Assembly: GCA_937915475.1 (NCBI GenBank)
Contig: CALGIR010000371.1
Span: forward strand, 1-19,135
Direction: 5' to 3'
Origin: an uncultured Bacteroidales bacterium
GTDB taxonomy: Bacteria > Bacteroidota > Bacteroidia > Bacteroidales > Tenuifilaceae
DNA length: 19,135 bases
Made by a program: the position numbers and the translations under genes. The notes below the pieces were generated by a model. It saw only the letters and a list, made by a program, of their open reading frames with translations, did not search any database and was not told where the DNA came from. Position 1 is the stretch's first letter, and every line of letters begins with the position of its first letter. Below, piece by piece: positions 8,599 to 17,221 of this stretch.

Positions 8599-10083
8599 TT
8601 AGTACCCATTGTTTTGGGTAAGATTTGTATTGAGCTGCATTTGTGCTGCGGGTATTGGGTATACCTCATGCTTACCAGTTATAAAACCTTTATGGGCTAG
8701 TGCTGTAGCAGCTTGCTCAGTGCGAATAAGGTCGAAAAACCGATCCTGCTCCATGGCAAGTTCAGCACGCCGTTCATCCCATATATCCTGAAGGGTAGCA
8801 CCTGTAATCTCATCAAGGCCAGCTCTTTCTCTTACCATATTTATTGCCATGTCGGCCGTAATACCACTGGTTAGAGGAGTTGAAGCTCCGTTTGTAAGTG
8901 CCTCGGCGTGCATTAATAGCACATCCGAATACCTTAATATCCTGATATTTAAATCGAAACCATACCCGTTAAAGTTCCAGTTATTGTAATATGATGGGGT
9001 GTACACCTTACCATTGTAAACTGGGTTTGTGCATGCATTTTTAATGCTGTCCCCTTCGGGGGTTAGAGTTCCTCGGTAAAGAAGAGTTGTGGCAGGGCGA
9101 ATAACCTCACTCCTTGAGTCAAAAAAGTCAATTAAGTTTTCACTTGGCGTACAAAATCCCCATCCCTGCATATTGCTTGGGGTGTTTCCTCTAGGCCCTT
9201 GCACGTAGGCATACTCAAGGTATGTGGATGGTCCTGTGGTGTTGCCAAGTGTTGAACTTTGAATTTCGAACAGCGATTCTTTGCTGTTCTCTTCATCTAT
9301 GCTGAATACCGCTCTGAAATTTGGTAGAAGATCGTATCTGCCAGAGGCAATTATTCTGTCGGTGAGGGAGGCAACCGAGTCCCACTCCGCTTGGTATAGA
9401 TGAACCTTTGCCTTTATAGCCATTGCTGTGTATTTGTTAATCCTGCCAGCCCACTCTTTCGAGTAAAAATCTGGGAGAACCGCAATAGCTTCCTCCAAAT
9501 CTTTTTCAATAAATGCATAAAGTGCTTGCGTGTTCGACTGCGAAACCGATGCAAGCTGCTCCGATGAGAGGGTGGTGTCAATAATCGGAACCCTTCCAAA
9601 GAGCCTGGTGAGATTAAAGTAGGCATAAGCTCTTATGGTTTTTACTTCACCTTGACACTGCATGGCATACTCCTTATCGGCTGAGTTGAGCAGCGTTTCC
9701 TCAAACTTAGGCATTTCGTGTATTGCAAAGTTTGCACCGCTAACAATATCGAAGTATCCTGACCACAAGTCGTTTAGTAATCCATTTGTCGATCCATAAT
9801 CCAGGTCATCCAGCTCTTTCATTGTGGGGTTATCTTCGGGTGCGCTTCCCTTATCAGCATTGTCGGAGGCAATCTCGAAAGCTCCGATGTACGGGAAGAC
9901 ATGTGCACCGTATGATCTAAGCTTAGCGTATGATGCGCTTATGGGAAGGAATACATTTTCGACCTTAGTATAATCTGTACCAGTTGTGGGGACAGTTCCT
10001 TCAGGTCTTAGGTCTAAAAAATCTTCGCAGCTGGCAAAAACCAATATGATGGTTATTACTGTAAGTATTCGGAAGTTTTTCAT
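8599..10083 (-). CDS. SusD/RagB-family nutrient-binding outer-membrane lipoprotein
   Basis: A 494-residue SusD-like protein that would cap the neighbouring SusC barrel and capture glycan at the cell surface. The lipobox LVFASC gives the lipidated cysteine at residue 19, followed by EDFLDLRPEG, which is typical of the family. TPR-like helices follow (QCQGEVKTIRAYAYFNLTRLFG near the middle), with the characteristic C-terminal motifs ILRYSDVLLMHAEAL and DIWDERRAELAMEQDRFFDLIRT, and a final aromatic-rich tail ending QNNGY. Its length is normal. It starts 12 nt downstream of the SusC stop codon, so the two are translationally close and almost certainly co-transcribed. Family assignment is secure; ligand specificity cannot be read from the sequence. 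Confidence 0.95.
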   Translation of the reverse strand: MKNFRILTVITIILVFASCEDFLDLRPEGTVPTTGTDYTKVENVFLPISASYAKLRSYGAHVFPYIGAFEIASDNADKGSAPEDNPTMKELDDLDYGSTNGLLNDLWSGYFDIVSGANFAIHEMPKFEETLLNSADKEYAMQCQGEVKTIRAYAYFNLTRLFGRVPIIDTTLSSEQLASVSQSNTQALYAFIEKDLEEAIAVLPDFYSKEWAGRINKYTAMAIKAKVHLYQAEWDSVASLTDRIIASGRYDLLPNFRAVFSIDEENSKESLFEIQSSTLGNTTGPSTYLEYAYVQGPRGNTPSNMQGWGFCTPSENLIDFFDSRSEVIRPATTLLYRGTLTPEGDSIKNACTNPVYNGKVYTPSYYNNWNFNGYGFDLNIRILRYSDVLLMHAEALTNGASTPLTSGITADMAINMVRERAGLDEITGATLQDIWDERRAELAMEQDRFFDLIRTEQAATALAHKGFITGKHEVYPIPAAQMQLNTNLTQNNGY

Positions 10084-10095
10084 AACTAGTATCTT

Positions 10096-13086
10096 TTAAA
10101 AGTTAGCTTTTAAGCCCAATGAATATATGGCCTGCATGGGATAAACAGAGTTGTCAACACCAGCGCTAATGGGGCTACCGCCTATTTCAGGTGTAAAGCC
10201 ATTGTAACCAAAGAAGGAGTAAGGTCGCTGAGCTGATATATAAACCCTTAGCATCTTTATTTGTTTAATTGCCTTTGTTGTGTAACCTATCTGAATGTTC
10301 TGAATTCTAACAAAAGAGCCATCCTCAACAAAGAAATCGTTGGCCTGTTGGGTATAGGAGAAATTGTAGGCCTGAGCAGATGGATAGGTATCTGAGTGGT
10401 TGTCATCGGTCCATCGATTTTCCACAAAATCCTGGTCGTAGTTGCCATCGGAGAAGATATCCCGATTCATCCTCTTGGAGTTCAGTATCTTATTACCAAA
10501 TTGACCATAAAGTGATAGGCCAAAATCAAATTTCTTGTAGTTTAATCCAAGGTCAAAACCAGTAATTAGCCAAGGGATTGCGCTTCCAAGGTAAACCTTG
10601 TCCTTATCGTCTATAATGTTATCACCGTTCTGATCCTTATACTTAAAAAAACCTTTATCCTTAATTGTTTGACTTACTGGATCCTGAAGTGCCTCTGTCT
10701 CACTGTTGTAAACACCATCAATTTCAAATCCATAGAATGCGCCAATGGGATGCCCAACGGATGTTCTGGTAGTGTAGTTTCCTCTAACATAAGCTCCTGG
10801 TATATAGTCTCGCCCCTCAAGTGCTAATACACGGTTAAAAATTGACGTTGCGTTAAAGCCAATGCGGTAGCTTAAATCATCGCTTATTTTATCGTTCCAA
10901 TTGAGCATTAGCTCAACACCAGCATTAAGAACTTTTCCGTTATTGGCAAGCAAATCGGCTACGCCACCACCAGTAGCAATTGGAGCATAAAAAACTACGT
11001 TATCAGTGGTTCGATAGTAAAAATCGATATCACCAGCAAGTTTTGTACTTTTAGATACAAAGTCGAAACCCAAGTTGAACTCGCTAACCACTTCCCATCT
11101 CAGCTGGTTTTGAAGCACCGTTTGAGCTCCAATCCCATCAACCAACTGGTCGTTAAAAATACCCGAACTTCCGGGACCTGTTAATCCGAGTATTACGGAT
11201 GAGTTAGATGGTACATTATCGTTACCCAGCATACCCCAACTTGCCCTGGCCTTTAAAAAGCTGAATAGGGTTTGGTTCTGCATAAAGTCTTCTTGGCTAA
11301 GGTTCCAGCCTACTCCAACGGATGGGAAATAGCCCCATTTCTTTTGATACTTCGAGCTACCATCGGCTCTAAATGTTAGCGTTAGTAAATACTTACTGTT
11401 ATAGTTGTATGTTCCTCTGGTGAAGAAGGATAAACCATGATATCTCGATCCACCATCCCACGCGTATCTATCTCTGAATGAGCCAGTGGTTAAGTATTTC
11501 GATTGATCGTCGATCCCAAGTACATTTTGAGCCGATCCGCCCAATGTTTCATACCTCTCAATGCGAGTTGATTGACCTAAAAGAATGGAGTAGCTATGGC
11601 GACCCTCTCTGTTGTTGAAAGTTAAAAGGTTATCGATGATTTGCTTGTTTGAACTCCCTGATATTTTTTCAAGACTTGACCTACGAACACCCTGTGAACC
11701 TCCAACATTATACTCAGGTGTGAATGAACGTGGGGTGTAATTGCCCAAATCCTGATTGTAAGAAATCTTGAATGTTAATTTATCTTTTACGGGATAAAAC
11801 TCTGCATAGGTGCTAAATACAATTTTGTTTCCCTTTTCAAAGTGTTCGGGGTAGTAAGCTGCAGCCACGGGGTTTCCGTACTGATTCCCAAAACCATATG
11901 TTTGTGGAGAACCGAATTTTATGGGGTACGCATCTGCGTTGTTTGGGTCGTAAACTGGGTAAACGGGTGGATTAACAAATGCCCCAAAGAACGCACCCTC
12001 ATTTGGGTTATACTGGTTGTGCCTTGAAAGTATATTGTTAAAACCAATTTTTAGGTATTCATTCACATTCTGATCGACCCTAATCCGAAGATTTAATCGT
12101 TGATATTGGTTTTTAGCATCCATTACACCATCTTGGTACAGGTAGCTACCTCCCATTGAGTAACTTGTCTTTTCGCTCGAACCAGAGATATCGATGCTGT
12201 GATTGGTCATTGGGGCGTTTCTAACCAGTTGCTTGTACCAATCGGTACTTGTTGGGTAGTTATCCGGATTTTTAGGAATATAACCACTTGTGGAAGTGTT
12301 CGCCTCATTAAGAGCTTCAACGTATTGATTCTTTGTTGCTAACGGCATTATATTTACCGGGGTCTGAAAACCAAAGTAGGTGTCGTAGCTAATAATTGGC
12401 TCGCCTGATTTACCGCTTTTTGTGGTAATTAGGATAACGCCATTGGCCGCTCTTACACCATATATTGCTGCTGCTGATGCATCCTTAAGCACAACAAGAT
12501 CTTCAATATCTGATGAGCCCAAAAAATCAACGTTGTCAACAAATACGCCATCTACTACAAACAGAGGATTTGCGTAATCGCCAATGGAGCCAATTCCTCT
12601 AATCTTAACCGAAGGACCTCTGCCAGGAACGCCGCTGTTTATAATCTGCACTCCTGATGCTTTTCCCTGCATGGCCTGCATTGCATTTGATGTAGATTGG
12701 AGTGCAAGTGTTTCTCCCTTTATCTTAATTATGGGTGCAGTTAAATCCTTTGCTCTTTGGGTACCATAGCCAATTACGACAACCTCATCTAACGAAGTGG
12801 TCTCGGTGCTAAGCGTAATGTTAATGGTAGTTCTATTACCAACAATATGCGTTTGGGTTAACATGCCCACCATGCTAAAGACTAGTGCCTCTGATGGATC
12901 GACTTGTATGGAGTACTTACCATCCAGATCGGAGGAGGTACCCCGGATTGTGCCCTCCACTACTACAGAAACGCCTGGTAATGGTTCGTTGCCCTCATCA
13001 ACTATAGTTCCTTTAACAAGTACCTGAGAGAATAGTGCAAAAGGAATGGTTAAAATAAATGCCAGGGTGAATAGTTTTTGTTTCAT
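10096..13086 (-). CDS. SusC/RagA-family TonB-dependent outer-membrane transporter
   Basis: A 996-residue SusC-like TonB-dependent transporter, expected to import oligosaccharides delivered by the adjacent SusD. Signal peptide about 1-20 (ending FALFS/Q). Carboxypeptidase-D-regulatory-like domain about 24-95 (VKGTIVDEGNEPLPGVSVVV; GTSSDLDGKYSI). TonB box DEVVVIGYGTQ at about 100-110. The plug domain about 115-225 includes PLFVVDGVFVD and VLKDASAAAIYGVRAANGVI, followed by LITTKSG. The rest is the 22-strand barrel, with the usual DQNGDNIIDDKDK loop and a terminal phenylalanine (SLGLKANF). There is no N-terminal secretin/STN domain, so FecA-like signalling to an anti-sigma factor is not expected, which agrees with the adjacent dedicated regulator. 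It is first in its operon, behind a 291-bp control region. It is intact. Confidence 0.96.
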   Translation of the reverse strand: MKQKLFTLAFILTIPFALFSQVLVKGTIVDEGNEPLPGVSVVVEGTIRGTSSDLDGKYSIQVDPSEALVFSMVGMLTQTHIVGNRTTINITLSTETTSLDEVVVIGYGTQRAKDLTAPIIKIKGETLALQSTSNAMQAMQGKASGVQIINSGVPGRGPSVKIRGIGSIGDYANPLFVVDGVFVDNVDFLGSSDIEDLVVLKDASAAAIYGVRAANGVILITTKSGKSGEPIISYDTYFGFQTPVNIMPLATKNQYVEALNEANTSTSGYIPKNPDNYPTSTDWYKQLVRNAPMTNHSIDISGSSEKTSYSMGGSYLYQDGVMDAKNQYQRLNLRIRVDQNVNEYLKIGFNNILSRHNQYNPNEGAFFGAFVNPPVYPVYDPNNADAYPIKFGSPQTYGFGNQYGNPVAAAYYPEHFEKGNKIVFSTYAEFYPVKDKLTFKISYNQDLGNYTPRSFTPEYNVGGSQGVRRSSLEKISGSSNKQIIDNLLTFNNREGRHSYSILLGQSTRIERYETLGGSAQNVLGIDDQSKYLTTGSFRDRYAWDGGSRYHGLSFFTRGTYNYNSKYLLTLTFRADGSSKYQKKWGYFPSVGVGWNLSQEDFMQNQTLFSFLKARASWGMLGNDNVPSNSSVILGLTGPGSSGIFNDQLVDGIGAQTVLQNQLRWEVVSEFNLGFDFVSKSTKLAGDIDFYYRTTDNVVFYAPIATGGGVADLLANNGKVLNAGVELMLNWNDKISDDLSYRIGFNATSIFNRVLALEGRDYIPGAYVRGNYTTRTSVGHPIGAFYGFEIDGVYNSETEALQDPVSQTIKDKGFFKYKDQNGDNIIDDKDKVYLGSAIPWLITGFDLGLNYKKFDFGLSLYGQFGNKILNSKRMNRDIFSDGNYDQDFVENRWTDDNHSDTYPSAQAYNFSYTQQANDFFVEDGSFVRIQNIQIGYTTKAIKQIKMLRVYISAQRPYSFFGYNGFTPEIGGSPISAGVDNSVYPMQAIYSLGLKANF

Positions 13087-13133
13087 ACCCTTAATTGTTT
13101 TTATTTAAAAACTCTTAATTTGAACTATTCTTA

Positions 13134-13164
13134 TAAAGTTACACCAATAAGGAAGTGAAGGCAA
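13134..13164 (-). promoter_or_regulatory. Probable promoter of the susC operon
   Basis: On the minus strand a TTG (13164-13162) is separated by 20 nt from TAACTTTA (13141-13134). This resembles the Bacteroidetes -33 TTTG and -7 TAnnTTTG elements, with one mismatch at the last base of the -7 box. Transcription would start around 13128-13124, leaving a leader of about 40 A/T-rich nt before the susC ATG. The match is by eye to a short, degenerate consensus in AT-rich DNA, so it is tentative. Confidence 0.4.
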
Positions 13165-13205
13165 TTTTTTTTCTCCATTTAAGTTTCACATCTGGATAAA
13201 CTATA

Positions 13206-13260
13206 TGAGGTTAGGAAGGCTTTACCTCAACAGCCTTTCGCAAACGTTTGAAATTGAGGG
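13206..13260. promoter_or_regulatory. Cluster of overlapping inverted repeats, candidate operator upstream of susC
   Basis: Several dyads are packed into 55 bp of the non-coding region between the regulator and susC. TGAGGT (13206-13211) pairs with ACCTCA (13224-13229). CCTCAA (13225-13230) pairs with TTGAGG (13254-13259). AAGGCT (13216-13221) pairs with AGCCTT (13232-13237). CAAACGTTTG (13241-13250) is a perfect 10-bp palindrome. The TGAGG half-site thus occurs three times in alternating orientation. The cluster is about 40-95 bp upstream of the proposed -33 element, a position suited to an activator such as the adjacent LuxR-type regulator. It could instead form RNA hairpins at the end of the regulator transcript, but it lacks a U-tract. 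Confidence 0.4.
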
Positions 13261-13273
13261 TTTAATGTTCTGT

Positions 13274-13287
13274 AAAAAGTACTTTTT
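13274..13287. repeat. 14-bp perfect palindrome
   Basis: AAAAAGTACTTTTT is self-complementary over 14 bp and lies between the regulator stop codon and the dyad cluster upstream of susC. It may be a second protein-binding site. It is AT-rich and could be fortuitous, and no G/C-rich stem or U-tract supports a terminator. Confidence 0.3.
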
Positions 13288-13377
13288 GTTGATTATAGAT
13301 TATTAGGGTAGTGTTCTTTTAAGGTCTGTTTAAGCGGAATTACAAGTGAATTGATGCTCACATAAGTTAGTTCTGCA

Positions 13378-16179
13378 CTACTTTTTCTTATCAAAGTCGA
13401 TGCTTATTAAGAACTCAGTAAGATTTTCATCATGATCAAGGTTTAGTTTTTTTCTTAACCTGTAACGACCAATTTCAACAGCTCTGGTTGAGTTATTTAG
13501 CAAACGAGCAATTTCTTTGGTAGAAAAATTCATTTTTAAATAGGAGCAAAGCCTTAAATCATTAGGGGTAAGATCGGGATATCTGCTCAGAAGTTTTTTA
13601 AAGTAGCCTTGCTCTGATAGTTTAAGACTTTTCATGGCATTCATCCACTCCTCGGTTTGGGTTTCAAGCCCCTCCTTCATGATTTTCTCCATGCTTCTTA
13701 GGTTCTTTATAGGGTATTTGGATGAGTTTTCTTTAATGATGCTAATCTCATTCTGGAGCTCAGTTAAAATTTTATTCTTGCTAATTAAATACCTTATGGT
13801 GAGCATTAACTCAACGTTTTTATAATCGAGCTCCTTTTCCAATGAGCTATGCTTGAGCTCCATTTCCAATCGCTCCTTTTGGCGAATCATTTTGTATTTA
13901 AAGTAAAGCATTACTAGCCAAATGAATATAATGAGAATAGCAACATAGCCGCTTAGTGCAACATTTGAGTAGTACCAGGGTTTTTTAACCTGAATTGGAA
14001 TTTGTATCACCGTACCATCTGGCCCTTGGACCTCAACGGTATAGTAGCCGTACATAAGGCCCAGATAGGTAAAATGATTGTTATGGGTACTTTGCCAATT
14101 GTTTTCAAGTTCTTTTATACGATAAAGAAATTGTTTGCTGGGATAATCAAAGGAGTATGGGGCAATAAAACTAATGGTTGCATTATTCATGTTCCATTGA
14201 GTTTTCAGATTTTCGAAGTTTTTGTAATGCGTTATTTCCTCATTTTGTTTACCATAGAAAACCACCTTTTCAAGCTCAAGATTTGCAACGCTTTGTTGGT
14301 TTTTATGAACTACAAGATTGTAGGTGTCGAAACTTTCGGGAGTTGGGATAATCAAAGTGCTACTATCAAGACTTACCAGTTGAATGCTTCGTTGGGGTAG
14401 GCTAATACTGCTTAGCTGTATTTCACATTTTTTAGTAGCAGTAAAATCTAGGTTAATTTGAAATAGCGCTAGCTTATCATCTTTTATAAGCCAATACTCA
14501 TTTTTTTGATAATGCTGAATTTGATCAGCCCTTTTGAACTCACCAAGATCTTTGGATAATGAATCAACTGGGACAATTTGATTCCTTACGTAATCATAAG
14601 TGTAAATATCCTGGGACGTGGCAAAAACTACTCTGTTATTGATTTTAAACACTTTTATGTTGTGGCTTTCTCCTTTAATATTTTGATAGAAGCTAACCTT
14701 AACTGCTTGGTTTAAATCATCAGAGATTTCAATCTTGTATAGTCCCTTTTGGTGGTGCGATGCCCAAACATATCCCAGGTAATCTACCTCAAGATAACGT
14801 GTGGGCTCGGTAAAATCTTCCAGTTTTGACAGGAACTGCCAATTTCCTTCTGCTGATTTATCAAGAACAATGATGCCAGTGTACGTACCCCCAAGCAAGT
14901 AGTCGCCGTAAGGTTTAAAGGCCCACCCCCCTGTTACGGAAGATATAGGGCTAAACTCTTCGCCGTTTACTAGGTATGTTCCCTCGTTGTGCCCACATAA
15001 AATTTGGTTGTCGTACTCTACAAGCGACCAAACCTGACCTTGACTGTTGGGAATTGGCCTTAAGTTTGCAAAATGGTAGAACTGATCCTTTTTTACAATA
15101 TCACCAAGAAAAAGACCATGGTTTGTACCGATATACAGCTGATCATTCTTTTTTAGCAAAGCATAAATTGTCCCCAAAGAAGCATCTCTGCTCTTATAAT
15201 GGGTGTAAGGCGATTGCATATCGATGTAGTTTACCCCCTCATCGAGGCCAATCCATAGCCCAGTTTTATTGTCGGCGTAGAGGGAAAGAATGGTATTGTT
15301 TTTAAGTCCGTTATGTATACTATAGTTTTGGAGTATTTCCCCTTTTTTGTTAGTAATGATCAACCCGTTTAGTATGCTCCCAAAGGCGTATGTGGAGTCG
15401 TTTAGCTGTTTAGCTGCATTGCAGACATTACTTTCAAGAAAAGTACTTGCATCAGAACTGAAGTAGCTAAAATTTTGACCGTCATAACGGAATATGCCAT
15501 AATTGTCGGTACAAACAAGCCATTGCTCATCACCATACGGAATAATTGCATGAACCTTTTTGTTCGAAAAAACATCGCTTTTTTCGATGTAGCTATATTC
15601 ATTATTCTGAAACCAGAACAGCCCACTTTCAATTACTTGAACAACGTATTTATCCCTTATTTGATGAAGAAAAAGCATGGCGTAGGGAGCTTTTACTTTT
15701 TCTACTGTTTCATCATAATAAATATATACTGAAGTAAACGACTGGAAGTAAACTTTTTCTCCTTCACAATAGATCTTCCATATCTCATCGTTTTTTTCCA
15801 TTGTGGTTAGATGAGAAATTGACGTGTACTCTAAAATACCCGTGCTGCTGTACTCCCAAAATCCAAACTCTTCAAAAGAACCCGTAAAAATTTGTTCATT
15901 GTTATTTACCGCAACCGCCCTTATGGGGAGTTTATCCTTTAGCGTATATTTTGTCCAGTTAATACCGTTAAACTCAAATAAACCTTGGGAGTTTGCCGCA
16001 TATATTAGGAGGTTGTTAGGATTTTGGGCAATATTCCAATTTTGATTTTTGAGATTAAAATCATTAATAAGGTATGGAATTAACTCAGGAATTTTAGCAT
16101 CTGTAGCCAAAGTAGCAAAAAACAATGACCCCAAAAGAGTGGATAGCTGTATGAAGAGTTTATAAAAGGCCTTTTTCAT
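13378..16179 (-). CDS. Membrane-spanning one-component regulator: beta-propeller, Y_Y_Y domain, TM, coiled coil, LuxR-type HTH
   Basis: A 933-residue transcriptional regulator, probably the sensor-activator of the adjacent susC operon. An N-terminal signal or anchor segment covers about 1-28. Residues about 35-640 form a periplasmic regulator-propeller region with repeated blade motifs, such as GLWIGLDEGVNYID and LYIGTNHGLFLGD. A Y_Y_Y (triple tyrosine) domain covers about 645-735: FLYRIKELENNWQ, then FTYLGLMYGYYTVEVQ. One transmembrane helix lies at about 740-760 (VALSGYVAILIIFIWLVMLYF). A cytoplasmic, charged coiled coil runs to about 860. A LuxR/GerE-type helix-turn-helix fills about 870-920: LTPNDLRLCSYLKMNFSTKE, then IARLLNNSTRAVEIGRYRLR. 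No histidine kinase or receiver is present, so a ligand signal would pass straight through the membrane to DNA. It lies 291 nt upstream of susC, same strand. Domain calls are firm; the ligand is unknown. Confidence 0.9.
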   Translation of the reverse strand: MKKAFYKLFIQLSTLLGSLFFATLATDAKIPELIPYLINDFNLKNQNWNIAQNPNNLLIYAANSQGLFEFNGINWTKYTLKDKLPIRAVAVNNNEQIFTGSFEEFGFWEYSSTGILEYTSISHLTTMEKNDEIWKIYCEGEKVYFQSFTSVYIYYDETVEKVKAPYAMLFLHQIRDKYVVQVIESGLFWFQNNEYSYIEKSDVFSNKKVHAIIPYGDEQWLVCTDNYGIFRYDGQNFSYFSSDASTFLESNVCNAAKQLNDSTYAFGSILNGLIITNKKGEILQNYSIHNGLKNNTILSLYADNKTGLWIGLDEGVNYIDMQSPYTHYKSRDASLGTIYALLKKNDQLYIGTNHGLFLGDIVKKDQFYHFANLRPIPNSQGQVWSLVEYDNQILCGHNEGTYLVNGEEFSPISSVTGGWAFKPYGDYLLGGTYTGIIVLDKSAEGNWQFLSKLEDFTEPTRYLEVDYLGYVWASHHQKGLYKIEISDDLNQAVKVSFYQNIKGESHNIKVFKINNRVVFATSQDIYTYDYVRNQIVPVDSLSKDLGEFKRADQIQHYQKNEYWLIKDDKLALFQINLDFTATKKCEIQLSSISLPQRSIQLVSLDSSTLIIPTPESFDTYNLVVHKNQQSVANLELEKVVFYGKQNEEITHYKNFENLKTQWNMNNATISFIAPYSFDYPSKQFLYRIKELENNWQSTHNNHFTYLGLMYGYYTVEVQGPDGTVIQIPIQVKKPWYYSNVALSGYVAILIIFIWLVMLYFKYKMIRQKERLEMELKHSSLEKELDYKNVELMLTIRYLISKNKILTELQNEISIIKENSSKYPIKNLRSMEKIMKEGLETQTEEWMNAMKSLKLSEQGYFKKLLSRYPDLTPNDLRLCSYLKMNFSTKEIARLLNNSTRAVEIGRYRLRKKLNLDHDENLTEFLISIDFDKKK

Positions 16180-16212
16180 AAAAGCTGTTCAGCACACTTT
16201 ATTTAATTTCCT

Positions 16213-16242
16213 TAAAAATACAATGAATTTTGGTAACAACAA
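16213..16242 (-). promoter_or_regulatory. Possible promoter of the regulator gene
   Basis: On the minus strand TTG (16242-16240) and TATTTTTA (16220-16213) are spaced by 19 nt, roughly matching the Bacteroidetes -33/-7 pattern. The leader to the ATG at 16179 would be about 30 nt. An alternative -7-like TACTTTTC lies at 16276-16269 without a convincing partner. Weak by-eye evidence. Confidence 0.25.
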
Positions 16243-16332
16243 GACTAGAGCAGAAGATATAGTATGGTGAAAAGTAGAGCGTATAACTGTGCGGTTTCTA
16301 GGCGAGGTTTCAAAGGCAAAATCTATTCCTGA

Positions 16333-17109
16333 TTAAATTTTAACCATCTCCCTTTTACGTTTTGTAAACCTTGCTATTTCCTTATAGCCAAGGGCCTTTA
16401 TTCCAGCAATGGCCTCATCAAAAAACTGACCAACGTTTTGCTCAACGTGAGCATCAGAACCTAGAGTTACAGGTACTTTGTAGTAAGCTAGTCGCTCAAG
16501 AAATGGGATAGAAGGATAAAACTCATTGCAGGGCTTAGTTCTGCCGCTGGTATTTATTTCAACAACAACATCAGCACGCTTAAAAACCTGAGCCGTTTCG
16601 TCGTAAAGCACATCGAGAGGGAAGGTAGGGTAGTATGCAAATTTTTTGGCTAGGTCGCAATGCCCAATGATATCGAATAGTTTCGATTTGGCCGATTGCT
16701 GAACCAGCTTAAAATACTGACGATAGAATCTATTCACATCCACTCTGTCAAACTCGTTGGCATCGGTATCAAAGTTCCAATCATCAACAAAATGGATAGA
16801 CCCAATAACGTAGTCAATAGGTAATTGCTTAATAACCTGTTGGATCTGCTTCTCCATGCCAAAAAAGTAGTCCATCTCAACCCCAAACTTAACCTCAACT
16901 CCCTTTGTGTCGCTTGCCTGCACAGCGTGAATTCGGCTAATCATTTCATCAATCCTATCAATGGGCAAAGCCCAACTTACAGGTTTTATGCTGATATGAT
17001 CGCTAAACCCTATCTCACTGATACCCCGAAATGCTGCCGATGAGACCATTTGCTCATGATCATCACGGCCATCGGATAGGAAAGTATGCATGTGGTAGTC
17101 AAGCAGCAT
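16333..17109 (-). CDS. PHP-family phosphoesterase, histidinol-phosphatase (HisJ/HisK)-like
   Basis: A 258-residue PHP-domain metal-dependent phosphatase, resembling the histidinol-phosphatases that convert histidinol phosphate to histidinol. Metal-ligand motifs are in the expected order: HMH at 6-8, FSDHIS with H38, GVEMD with E78, GSIHFV with H106, IGHCDLAKKF with H150 and D152, a conserved EINTSGR at 184-190, and LGSDAH with D219 and H221. All look intact. I chose the ATG at 17109, which gives MLLDYHMHTF; the frame stays open to a TTG at 17127 that would add six residues, but most relatives begin close to the HxH motif. No other histidine gene is nearby, so the actual substrate could be another phosphomonoester. 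The 153-nt gap to the regulator gene suggests it is not part of the glycan locus. Confidence 0.87.
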   Translation of the reverse strand: MLLDYHMHTFLSDGRDDHEQMVSSAAFRGISEIGFSDHISIKPVSWALPIDRIDEMISRIHAVQASDTKGVEVKFGVEMDYFFGMEKQIQQVIKQLPIDYVIGSIHFVDDWNFDTDANEFDRVDVNRFYRQYFKLVQQSAKSKLFDIIGHCDLAKKFAYYPTFPLDVLYDETAQVFKRADVVVEINTSGRTKPCNEFYPSIPFLERLAYYKVPVTLGSDAHVEQNVGQFFDEAIAGIKALGYKEIARFTKRKREMVKI

Positions 17110-17221
17110 ATATGATAGTTTTACCAATTAACAGCTATGGAATTTAATTGTTTTCTGGATACTTGCTTAAAGATAGCAAAAATTTGGATTGTATTCGGTT
17201 TGTTTTATCTCTTTTTCTCTC

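Noticed and set aside
14002..14400. 132-codon open frame on the plus strand
   Set aside because: It is antisense to the Y_Y_Y/propeller part of the regulator, and its product has no recognisable features; an open frame by chance in AT-rich DNA.
17110..17127. TTG start that would extend the PHP gene by six codons
   Set aside because: The ATG at 17109 places the HxH metal motif at residues 6-8, as in relatives, and there is no ribosome-binding site favouring the TTG.
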